From Balantidium ctenopharyngodoni (lineage: Eukaryota > Ciliophora > Litostomatea > Vestibuliferida > Balantidiidae): a stretch of DNA of 24,534 nt. The notes below the pieces were generated by a model, which saw nothing but the letters and a program-made list of their open reading frames with translations, was not told the origin of the DNA and did no database searches. Positions 11,201 to 22,200 of this stretch are shown in pieces. Location of the stretch: assembly GCA_036325645.1 (NCBI GenBank), contig JAWNBB010016906.1, positions 1-24,534 of the forward strand. Reading direction: 5' to 3'. The first letter of the stretch is position 1, and every line of letters starts with the position of its first letter. A program made the position numbers and the translations under genes.

Positions 11201-14200
11201 CGTATCTATCCATGTTAGTATCGCAGAATTCGTTAACTTTATCGAATTTAAAAGAGAATTCAAGTATATAACCGTATTGTGTTTGCTCGGTTAAAGAGAC
11301 AGGAAACTCAAGGTATAAAGGATAAAAATTATAACAATGATTGAAATAATATGCTGTGCTATCGGAATGTGGAATGCACTTGAAGCCGACGCGATTGATA
11401 TTATCCCCAATGCACTTTCAATTGTTCTCGTAATCGATACTATTAGTAAGTGCTTGGTATTTACCTCATCATTCAAAATTACAGAAATCAGATTCCTCCG
11501 AACTTCCCGGTGCACGGTTAACTTCATTTGGTTTGCTGCATTGACCAGGATTGCATTTAATCGGATTTTCCGAGAAATCGAGGTAGAAATTTGATTTACA
11601 TTCTAAAGGAAGGCAATTGTAATCCAGTTCATGATTCGCATTTTGCGTTGCGCATTGTGTCTTGCAACTCATTGTAGAAGAGTCATATTTCGTGAGGTCG
11701 TTCGGTGAACATAAATAAACTCGCCCTTTTGTCAAGTAATCGCTTCCTCATTCAAGTTCTATTGTTCTCGCAGGCGGAGCCTCAGTTGGTAAATAATAAT
11801 TTAATACATTTGTGTTAAAATTTGTGAAGTCGATTAATAATCTCATCGATTTCAAATGCAAAGAATTTGTAAATCAAACCCTCGAAGTAGAAAGCTTTGG
11901 CGGTAAATACTCACTGAATAAGTAGACATGGCTGATAACAATGTCGATATCTTTGCTACCGTATTCGATTATGAAGTTCGAGATTCCTTGATGAGTGAAT
12001 CAATATTTAAACGGGTAGTCCACGGATTGCCCTGCGTAGGTTATTTCTTTGTTGACTTGTTTTTCGATTGCAGTTGAGCTTTCGTTTATGAAATAATATT
12101 TTTCGTTATCCCAGTGATAAGCGCATCTCAAATACATCCATTGATTATCTTGCGCGTCGCTCTGAACAGAAAATGAATCCGCATTAAGCGCTGAATCAGC
12201 GGTTTTTATTATATTTCTCCCGAATTTGTTTTTTGGACTTGTTAAGTAATCTTGTGGGAAACAATAATAAACCAAATCATTTGCTTTCGTAGTATCAGCG
12301 ACGACTGATAAGGCAATATGCTTTTCCCATATTATATTGACACCCAAAATGAAGTCCGTTGGATTTACGATTTTTATCCACGTTTCTATAGTATATCTAC
12401 TAGTGGGAGACGCTTTGATATTTGACGCGTTGATTGCTTTACTCCCGCCTTTCGTTTGGATTTGATTTATTTTCAAGATATCCGTGCAATATTCTGTGTT
12501 CTCACATAAATGTAATTTTTCAGTACTATATGTCATTGGAAAATAAGCAAATGTATTTGATATTTTTCAAGTATAAGAAACAACAGCAGCACTGTAAGAT
12601 TGAGGAATATGATCAGGATTGTTGATAAAGTCGATAACTTGACTCAGACCGGGGATAGAATTATTTTTCACTGCGGTAAATGTAATTTCATCTGTTTTTA
12701 AGGTAATATCATTCCAAATCCTCAACTGTCGAATTAATAAATATCCTCTTGATTGGTTACCAAGATTACTTATTGTTAAATCGTTAACAGTTCTAGACGC
12801 ATAACTTCCGGTGCTAACAGTTCATCGATTACCTTTGAAATCATCAAGTGTTAAATTAATACCACCACTGTTTTTACACTCCCAGTGAATCCATTTTCCT
12901 ATTACAGGAATAGGTAACATAGCATCTTTCGAACAACTGGTCATATAATTATTGTCATAATAAAATTTAATCTTAAAACCACCAATTCAAAGGGTAAAGG
13001 TTGGATCATTTTTAATGATCATACTCGTTTTGAACCACAATTCGATTCCCGACTTACTATTTAACGAAATGTTACTCGCAAACTGCATTTTTCAAGTTGA
13101 ATATCTGTTGATATCAATTGTATCAAGTTTATAACATTTAATTAAATTCGAACTGTCACTCACGATGATATCGTATAACGAATCCGCAGAACAACTACAC
13201 GCTGCGCTATTATTAGCGAGGTAACAAAAACTTCCACACTCATCCGAACATTTTTCAACTTTGAATGAATTGTTTTCTATGGTGAGGACTTGTTTCTGGG
13301 CGGGATACGCTGAATTGATATAATTATCTTCATTGAACGCGATATCGTAATCAATAACGCAGATTATATTAGTATCAGTTAAACCTGATACACAATCGGG
13401 AGAATCGTCCTTGATGATATTTTGAGGTATGATTTGAGATGAATAGTATTGATTAGTTTCGAATGCGTAACTGTCGATTAAAACATATGGATACACCTTG
13501 AATTTCGCTATGGAAAAATAGCCAATTTTATTATGAAAGAAATAATTCTCAAAGGTTCAATAAGAGTCACAAGTTCAAGTCGGGATATTCCGACCTCCAA
13601 CGATGATACTATAGTAACAAGCAAACGAATCCCAATTATAGTAAGCAATGGAGAAATGAGTATATTTCCCGAGGAAGTCTGAATAATCAAAACTTGCTAT
13701 TGTATTTGCGGATGATTTTGTTGAAATAATATTTATGGTAGGGGTTGGAGAAGCAATGAAATTGATTTGTCAAAAGTCCATGCTCATAATTGTCGCAGGC
13801 CCTGTCCCGGTAACACCGTTTAATTTTCACCAAAATGAAATTGTTACTGGCCCACTTAGCATAGTTGAGTTTACTTGTATTGAGGAATTGCTTCCGCTTC
13901 AAAGCGGTAATTTTCAAACATAATAGTTATTAAATGTCGAAGGAAAACTTTCACAATTAGAATTTCGAAAATAAAAATTACTTTGACATGTCGTGCATTC
14001 GCTTGTGAAGCGATTCGAATTGCCATCACCAAAACAGTTCTCGCAATTACCGTTGCAGTTCTGGGAAGTGCTGTCGTTGTTAATATATTTGTTAGTGTAT
14101 ATGTTGTCTTCGGTGTTGCTATTGTAATTATAGAACTGCCTGTTTTCGTAGACGTAATTAACACCGGATGGGTTAAGGTTGAAAGACTGTGACGTATCTG

Positions 14201-16259
14201 ATTGTAGCACGTTATTATTGATTTTATTCATTGTTAATGGAAGAGAAAGGCTTATGTAAGAGTAATTCGGAACGAAAGGGGGGATGTTCATACCGGCGAT
14301 GTTATAATTAAAAGCCTTTGAATTGTAAAGTTTTTCGTAAACATAGTTATTGTATACGACATCGTCGTTGATATCTGGATAAGTGTCGACATCCCATCAG
14401 CGAATGTGCTTATAATAGCCGCTTGTCCAAATAATGTTTACACCTCAGCTGCAACTGTTATCGTTATGGCAATATGTTATATACGATAAAGAACTTCCCG
14501 TAAAGGACGCGGAATAGTTGACAACGTTGTTTAAAAATATTTTACCTTTGCTTATTCCGTTTTCCTCACGTACACCAACCGTAAATTTATTCCAGTTGTT
14601 AATATTCATAAACGGGAGAATGTTTTGTGAAATATTCCCAGAGTTACCTTCGACACCAAGATAGGAGAAGGAGTAATCGTGGAATATTTTAAAGGCGTCT
14701 GTTGCGAAGATGTATATTCTTTTATGTTTATACATATTTGTGTTTGGCGTGTTATTCAAGCGCAAGGCAATGTTCGTTTCATATCAAAACTCGAATTGTA
14801 AATAAAACGATTTATATACTTTGTTGAGTTCGATTTTCACAGGGGGGAGATTGAATAAGTAACTATAATACATATTCCCTCTGTATTCATTCTTCTTGTT
14901 GTCGAAAGGGTAGCATTTATCAAATATATTTACAGAATTACCATTGCAAGAAGTCATAATAGGAACAGGATCATTGCAATAGGTTTGTCCACTACATTTA
15001 TTATTGTTGCATGAATTGCATGTTTCTCAGGCGATTCCGGATATAAACGTGTCCTTTTCTGGGTTTAACCCGACACCGAATGTGTATATATTGTAGTTTG
15101 CAGAGATGATATTTTTGCATTCGCCATCTATTATTATCGTTGATGATGTTGATGTTGGTGAATTCTTTATGTCACAAGCATAAGGCTTGTTGTTATCATA
15201 GCAAAGATAATTATTCGACGGACAAGTAATTGATGCTGTACCCCCAATCGCAAGGGTAAGTGCTTTATTCTTTTCATTTATTCAATGTAATTTTCTTAAC
15301 TGAATACAATTTGTTAAATCGACTTTATTTATCGCTGAACCTAAGTTAACTTCCTTAGGAATAATATCACTAATTGGCGAATAATAATGTGTAATATAAC
15401 TATCAGTGGCTGATTTCTCGATCACATCTGCAAAATCGCAAGACATAATTAATTCGGGAAATTGTTTCGTGCCTTTGAGAAATCGCCAAAATCGAAGGTA
15501 TTCGAATCCTTTATTATTATTTGGGAAAATTGTTGCGTAAACGTATCAATCCCGTAGAATAGTCGATATTGAGCCATGGAAGCTGCTCATGTTTTTGATT
15601 TTAACTGTTGTAAAATCATCTTTCCGATAAAACTTTTTGAATATCGTGTCGGAAGGTGTTGATACCGATGGTGTAGTTCCTTTATTATAAAATCAAAAGT
15701 TTGAGTTGAATGTCTTATCTGTAAAGGCTGCAGTTGACGGACCATAGTTGGCTAAGTATATATTACCATAGCCGGTGTGTTTATTTAATCCTCCTCTAAA
15801 ATATACCCATTTATTATTAGATGAATTACTCAGGCTGATAGTCCAAATCGAAAAGGGTTCTTTATTTAATATGCTCATATCAGTTCGTGTTTTGATGTCT
15901 TCGATATTGATCAAGCCATAGGCTTTGTGATATAATTGAAACGCGGTTCAACTGAAGACGTAATTACTACCTGCATTCACATAAATGGAAACCACGAAGA
16001 AATCTTCGACTACGAAATGCATCACACCTTCATGATCTGTTGTGGTTCCACATAAAAAGATCCAGAATGAAATCGAGGCTGCATCGGATTTAATTGCTTG
16101 CACTTTGTCGAAAATGATTTCATCGAATACATTGATGTTATAATATTCACTAGTTGGGGTTGAAGTATCATTCGGGAAATCAGTCCATCAACAGAAATTG
16201 GGGGAAATCAGCAATATAAGTCAGAAATGGCTTAAGAGTTGAAAAGACAATTTTGACAT
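5223..16259 (-). CDS. Giant polycystin-1-like surface protein: LamG repeats, Cys-rich modules, EGF, five membrane helices (3678 aa)
   Basis: One unbroken frame of 3679 codons from ATG at 16259 to TAA at 5223, with TGA read as Trp and no intron. Residues 1-25 are a signal peptide. The ectodomain (to about 3065) holds roughly nine LamG/ConA-like units, each with a strand motif like IEFWF. They begin near residues 40, 490, 785, 1057, 1260, 1640, 1960, 2240 and 2670, with Cys-rich linkers, for example near 740-775, 1510-1600, 1905-1945 and 2190-2230. A REJ-like segment may span 2440-2630. An EGF module is clear at about 2636-2667 (CSGHGDC, CKCHTGYTG). A GPS-like segment (NCTYFNE) lies near 2998. 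Helix 1 is about 3068-3089, followed by a charged Lys/Glu/Asn-rich cytoplasmic loop to about 3490. Helices 2-5 are about 3502-3521, 3535-3556, 3594-3612 and 3628-3650. The order resembles polycystin-1/REJ proteins, but I see no PLAT domain in the loop. The likely role is cell-surface adhesion or sensing; the ligand is unknown. Confidence 0.9.
6692..6726 (-). repeat. Hexanucleotide tandem repeat coding Ser-Lys dipeptides
   Basis: On the plus strand TTTCGA/GATTTC units repeat imperfectly about five times. On the coding strand they give alternating Ser-Lys (SKSKSKSK) inside the cytoplasmic loop of the giant protein, near residue 3180. The unit is a multiple of three, so length changes keep the frame. 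Confidence 0.7.
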
Positions 16260-16584
16260 TTTTATTATTTAATTAATAAAAGTGAGATTGTTTTAATGAT
16301 GTTAAAATAATATTTAGAAGGGGATGAGATATGAGATATATGTTTTTGGTATTTTATATTAAGCATTTAGGAGTGGAACAGGAGTGGAAGATACCAAAAA
16401 AGATTGTTTCATTGTGTAAGATGAGAGAAAATATAAGATAATCTATTATAATTCTTTGTTGTTTAGTTAAGATTAATTTTATTTCTTGACACGTTCATTT
16501 TTGGAGGATCATACGATTGCAAAACAATGGAATGTATAAGGTATTTAATTTCATATTTCCTAGAATTTCTCACACAGATATCTT
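16260..16584. other. Divergent intergenic region upstream of giant gene
   Basis: 325 bp between the giant gene (-) and the membrane-protein gene (+). It probably carries both promoters. On the plus strand, 16534-16563 has intron-like ends (GTATAAGG...TTCCTAG, 30 nt). Removing it would extend the downstream frame upstream through KQWN|NFSHRYLM, but that extension reaches a TAA before any ATG, so it is not used in the gene model. Confidence 0.4.
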
Positions 16585-17389
16585 ATGATTATCTTAGATG
16601 AAATACATTCACAAAGCGACTTTTGGAAATTAGCTGTGTTTGAGAATGTGTCACATGTATATCTAAGTTCGGAACATCAGGTTACTTGGGATAATTTCAT
16701 AGTTTGTATTTTGTTGTGGAATAAGAGATGTAGCAACATTTAAAAACTTTCTGAAAGAATTGCTCAAAAAAGCGATGCTATTCTGGACAACTTCACAAAG
16801 AAATCAGAAGAAAGTTATTAAACATTTCATTCCAGAAACAATAACAAATAATGTCAATTACAGTTATGACGAAGGGAGTCAAATAATTACTAAAAAAACA
16901 GCAAAACGACTCTTTTTCAACACATGAATACCAATGATTTCTTGGGTAGGCATATACGTTGGATTAACCTATTTCCCAAGTCTTTCCTTCACTTACATTT
17001 GTTTAACTAGAATAATTATTTTCTTTCCATTTATCTTCATTTACCACTCGGCCTTTTTTATCCTATTTTTCTTTTTTTATTCATTTTTTCATTATTTTCA
17101 TCAATTTACTTCATATTGTTTCTTCATGTGACAACACCTCCCACATTTATTTCATTGTATTAACAGGCACGATTCTTTAAATGAGCACAATCTTTGCAGA
17201 ACCATCATTTTTTTATTTTGGTTTTCCTCCATGTCTTCCCTTACTTCTTGCTTCGTTCACCAAATTATACGAATTTTGAACTTTGTGCTAACCTATCCAA
17301 AACTTTCTCTAACTCGCACATTCATTGAATATGTCCTCTTCACGCATATCCTTCAACGTTCCACCAATTCCCTCCAAGTGTCGTATTAA
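16585..17389 (+). CDS. Probable spliced membrane protein, Phe-rich (260 aa)
   Basis: Exon 1 (16585-16680) begins with ATG and encodes a good-looking 32-residue segment (MIILDEIHSQSDFWKLAVF...). A 22-nt segment, 16681-16702, begins GTTACT and ends CATAG. Removing it joins exon 1 in frame to 229 codons ending at TAA 17387-17389. Exon 2 has a soluble part (RDVATFKNFLKELLKKAM, then NVNYSYDEGSQIITKKTAK). After that come several very hydrophobic, Phe-rich stretches (residues about 127-180) and further mixed segments. Two TGA codons read as Trp. The intron is shorter than the 32-36-nt introns elsewhere and has an unusual donor, so the splice is unproven. The hydrophobic part could be inflated by T-rich composition. 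No family recognised. Confidence 0.45.
16681..16702 (+). other. Candidate 22-nt intron
   Basis: It begins GTTACT and ends CATAG. Its removal converts two partial frames into one continuous frame of 260 codons. It is shorter than the other introns in the window and lacks their GTAA donor, so it could instead reflect an indel or a wrong model. Confidence 0.35.
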
Positions 17390-17507
17390 ATCCACACCAA
17401 GTCTAATGTTTCATCATTCCCATTGAATTCATTATATTGTATTGAATATTAATCTCCGCATTTCTTAGTTTATTATAATAAAAAATATTATTCAAACTAA
17501 TTTAAAT

Positions 17508-18974
17508 ATGAAAGTAAAGAGCATCCCTCCCAACGGTCCTTCAACGTGAACACATCACTTTTTTTATAAAAATAAAACTCCTCAAGAACACCAACCAATA
17601 CTTTCTTTAATATCAAACAAAAAAATATTTCCCGAGAAAACAAAAACCTGGCAGAAATCCCAAAATGAAATTAGTCAAACAAACCCTACAATTCGGGTTA
17701 ATTCCGCTAACAAAGATCCAAGAAGTAAATGATATGTAAATAATAATCATAAGCAATCCCAGGAAAAGCTAGTGAAAAAACATAATCTCAACACTGACTC
17801 CCAAGTAAAAATATCGTCAAGATTTACTAAACAATGTAAAAACACGACTGAACAAGCATCAAATGGTAACCATTTAACTTGCGAGATCGACAAAAACAGA
17901 AGTAACAACTCAATAGGTAAAGACCGATATAATATCTCATACAGTCGGGATAACATCTCATGAAGCAAGGAACGTAAAACAAATACAAGCGAATACATTA
18001 ATACAACAATAAACAAAAATGAAAAAATAAGAACAATTAAAAAGGGGAGATTGAGCAGGAAGTGATTAATTCGAAAAAAAATAACGAAGAAATCAGGGAA
18101 TTTGAATTATGAACCCATAATAAAAACCGACTTTGCAAGGGATTGATTCACTGGGTACACAAGATACAGTCACCAAGATATTAATATCAAGAAGATAAGG
18201 ACTAAGATACACTCCTATTACAATAGTAAAAATCACAATCCTTTAACTTCAATATCAAATGCAACTCGGATACAGAACGACAGTAAATACATAGCCTATA
18301 CCAACAACACATCCTCACGGAACGATATCGCCGTCACTGAGGGTATGGAATTGAATAAAGATATTTTCAGAGAGTGAATCAAAGATGATGACGAGGACAT
18401 TCGCAGTCGATGCGGATGGACCGAGCCTCAGGATTCACAAAAAATTAATCTTCAAAAACGCAAAAACGGGATGAAAAACATCGTAATTTTTACAGAAAAA
18501 CTCTCAGAAAATATTAAGAATGACACGAATCAATTCTTAGCGACGAGTACTAAGAGCTGTTTCAATAATATAAAGCTTCCAAATTCTTATTCAAGTGATA
18601 AAGGAGTATCACTAGCATCGAAGAGTAACGGCTTCTCTTCGAAGGCGTATTACTCTCAGAGTAACGTTACGAATAACTTCCCGAATAACCATAAACATTT
18701 AAAAATAGTATTTAATCAAAAGGTGAAAGAAAGATTAAATAACAAGCAAAATATCTTAATAACATCACCGAAAAAGTGTAATGATGTTCCTCATAACTGT
18801 ATCACTAAGGAGAAGCAAGTTGTGGATACGATAGGAAATGACAATGGACTCGCCTTACAAAATGTAAATGCTGCAGATATCAATGATTTAAAATTAAATT
18901 CAAACGCGAAAAATTTCGTAGAGGAGCGTTTAAAAATAATGAAACAACAGTTTAAATTCCTTCTAAACGAATAA
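17508..18974 (+). CDS. Unrecognised basic Asn/Lys/Ser-rich protein (488 aa)
   Basis: A single frame from ATG at 17508 to TAA at 18972-18974, with six TGA codons read as Trp (for example STWTHH, SKWYVN, SWSKER, RKWLIR, RDWFTG, REWIKD). The product is very polar and basic, with Asn, Lys, Ser, Thr and Ile dominating, and has no membrane segment or signal peptide. A short acidic patch (KDDDEDIRSR) lies about two thirds of the way along. The C terminus (NAKNFVEERLKIMKQQFKFL) looks helical and amphipathic. No domain is recognised and the composition suggests largely disordered protein. Cytoskeletal linkers in ciliates often look like this, but that is only a guess. It lies 118 bp after the stop of the preceding gene and is co-directional with the PI3K gene. 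Confidence 0.75.
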
Positions 18975-19297
18975 TTATTTTTAGTCTTTTCAGTAATAGG
19001 TAATTAATATTTCATCAATGATTTCTATATATAACTACACAACGTCTAAGTATTATTGTTGTTTTATTTACCTTCTTTTTCAAGGCATCCTCCTTCCCAT
19101 TCTATCAAAATGTCAGTGTCAACAGCCTCGAATAATCAAAAGAAGTCGAATTTAAAACCCAATTTTGTACCGTTCAACATACACAATATCTTTAATACAT
19201 TAACATAATAATGTAATATTTAATTTTTTTTAATACATATACACCTCAATAATTATTATAATTCATTAAGAAATCATAAAACATTAATAATACCGTA
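18975..19297. other. Intergenic region before PI3K gene
   Basis: 323 bp of AT-rich DNA holding the 3' end of the 17508-18974 gene and the PI3K promoter. It contains a 32-codon frame (19110-19208), listed separately, and a T-rich run near 19225-19233. I see no RNA gene. Confidence 0.4.
19110..19208 (+). CDS. Possible 32-residue ORF, doubtful
   Basis: ATG at 19110 to TAA at 19206-19208. The peptide is polar at first (MSVSTASNNQKKSNLKP) and then moderately hydrophobic (NFVPFNIHNIFNTLT). It uses the GC-richer codons typical of coding DNA here (GTG, GCC, TCG, CCG), which is the only reason to list it. It has no Trp codon to test the code. It might be a genuine micropeptide, an upstream ORF in the PI3K leader, or chance. 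Confidence 0.2.
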   Translation: MSVSTASNNQKKSNLKPNFVPFNIHNIFNTLT

Positions 19298-22200
19298 ATG
19301 GAAGAGCATTTCATCGACACTACACTTATCAACCAAGTCAACGTTACAGAAGACACTCAACGTCATTTCTGTGACAATTATTACGACCCGAAGACATCAG
19401 AGAGAGTCTGATGCATTGAATTACAAAACAACAATCAGATTTATATCCAGTATCAAGAGGACTGGGAAATCAAGGATGTAAGTTTATATTGACGTTTTAC
19501 ATTTATTCCAGTTAATCAAAGCCATTTACAATCACAAAGAATTCTCGAAAATTTACAATAATCGTGATTGGATACTAAACGCGCCTTTTTTCCTACCGTT
19601 ATTCGACCTTCATTTACTGTTTTACCGCCTGATCAAACCGGAATACCTTACGAAATTAGCATATGATGTTAAGATAGACCATCTCCATGAAATGGGATTA
19701 TGAAAAAACCGTAAACACCATTTTCTGCTTTTCAAAGACAATCGCGCAAGTTCCAACTATTCCTATATCAAAACCCAAAATAAAAAGGAGTCCATCCAAG
19801 CGCAAATCGATAACAATTTTAATTATTTCACCCAATATTCAACGTACTTACCAAGGAACAACTGTCTCAACATACTCAAATCACACCCTGAATGATTAGA
19901 CTATTTCCAGCGTTGCAAACTATCACTCAACAATTTAACTACTCTTAACTTAAACTCACTCGCTAATGAAGAAGAAAACCTCGATTGGTTTGTTTACGAC
20001 GAAGAAAGCGTGAACTTCCTTTTAAGCATGGAAAAGCTCGATACGGAAATAAAATCGCATTTGAAGTTCATCAACAAAAAAATATTTTTCGAAGATCGAA
20101 ACGAATTTGTTGTTTTAGAAAATAACGACTGAACTAACTTTTATATCAATGTTAATTATATCATTAAACACGAGAAGAAGGAAGAAAACGAACTGGTGAC
20201 AAGGAAAATTCAAATATCAAATACAACCACATCAAGGGAAATCATCGATATTATCAATGATAAATTAAGAACGTGAAACCCTGAACTTGCTTACGATGCG
20301 CAATTGAAAATATGAAAAGTGAAGTCATGAAATGATTACATATTCAACGAAACCCTCCCGTGAGTTAATTATACGTATATCAACGAATGTTATCGACTGC
20401 GTAAAGAACCGGATTTTGTCATTGTTGATAATCCTTTGTACATCGACTACGATACCGGCGAACGAAAGGCCGTTGATGTCGAAGACATCAACAACACGAA
20501 CGCTAATTGAAACGAATACTATCAAAAGCAAATCGAACATTGACAAAACATCGCCACGAATAAACCGATCGAAGGGAATGAAATGAACCGTGAAGCAATT
20601 ATTCAAACCCTGGGCAAGTCCCCACTGCAGGTAGAAGAAAACAAATACACAAACGATAAATGATTCAACTTTGTTACCGATTGCGTTAATGACATTAATG
20701 CTTTAATCAAGGAGAGTCTCGACGATTTCTTAGGGAACGAACAGATGTTCGATATGCAGAACTTTGACAATTGAGCAGGAGAGATCAACGATTTCAAAGG
20801 CTTTGACGAAGACGATATCAATGGAATGAATGAAAAGTTTTCCGTTTCTTCAATTTCGATAAATCAAACGATGTGACAACAATCGTTTTGTAATAATATC
20901 TCAATGCTCAACACCACACTGCTCAACCCACAGAAGAAAAGGCATATCGTCGGTGTGAAAACACCGAATGTATTCTATGAGTGCGAGAAATGATCAGTAG
21001 AGTATAAAAAAATGTACGATGATCAAGCACAATCCATCAACATAAAGGATATCGAACGCCCCTTTTCGATTTGACTCCGCTATGCAAAGTGAAACAAAGA
21101 CTACCAAAGCACAAATTTAGAGAACGATAAAAATGTTCCTTCATGAGTGATTATTATTTTTAAAATGCAAGTGCTGTGCGGTAACAAGAGCTTTAGTAAG
21201 CCACGTCAAATTAAATGGGTTAGTTTACTCGGGGATCAGCAGCCTAGTTTCAATAAAAGAATTTACTTCGACATTAACTACAATTCAGTTCCGAATTTCG
21301 TGAGTGTTCTCTTCAAAGTAAAGCATGTTCTATATAACAGCAACAATGAAATAATCGGGAGTTCCCCTGTCGGATGGTGTAATTTCAGGTGATTCGATCA
21401 TAATAAACGCTTTAAAAGCGGGACACATAAACTAAGCTTGTTTGATCGTGTGTTCAACGATGACGCGTATTATTGCTTCACCGATAATAACGCAGAAAAC
21501 ACTTTAGATATCTACTTCGAGCTCGATTCCTTTGTTCAGCCCATGATCAACAAAGTCACGAAAATAAAAAATTATACTTTTAATACGGATTCTTGATTGA
21601 TTAACCAGAAAGATATGACAAAAATCGATGAAATCAAAGGCAAAAGTCCCTTCGAAGAGTGAAATAATTATGATAAGGAAATCCTTTGGTCTAATCGCTA
21701 CATCCTGGCGAAGATGCCGCATATGGTATCGAAGTGATGACAGTGTTTCAATTATAATAACCAAAAACACTGAATCGAGCTTGAAAAGATATTTGAACTC
21801 GCCGGTAATTTAACGACGATACAAGCGCTTGATTTATTAAGCGGTAAGTTTTGATATGAATCGATAAGGGCATTCGCGGTCAAGTGTCTACGACAATCCC
21901 CATCGAAAGAAATCGAAGATAACTGATACCAATGAGTACAAGCCCTAAAGTATGAAGTAGATCATTCAAGTGAATTAGCGAAATTCTTAATCGAAAGGGC
22001 AATAAATTATCCCGTAACAATCGGGCACAAGCTGTTCTGGTACTTAAGAAGTGAAATGTTTAACCAGGATGTCCAGCAAAGATACGGGCTTTATTTAGTG
22101 GTGTTTCTAAATAAAATCGGTCCCCATCTCCTCAACATTTACAACGATGAAGATTTTTGAGTAAAGAATCTATTGAAAATACTAACAATACCAATGAAAA

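Noticed and set aside
5223-16259. Dozens of separate short proteins when read with the standard code
   Set aside because: The fragments lie in one frame on the minus strand, are separated only by TGA, and join into a single domain-structured protein. TGA replaces TGG at equivalent positions of internal repeats.
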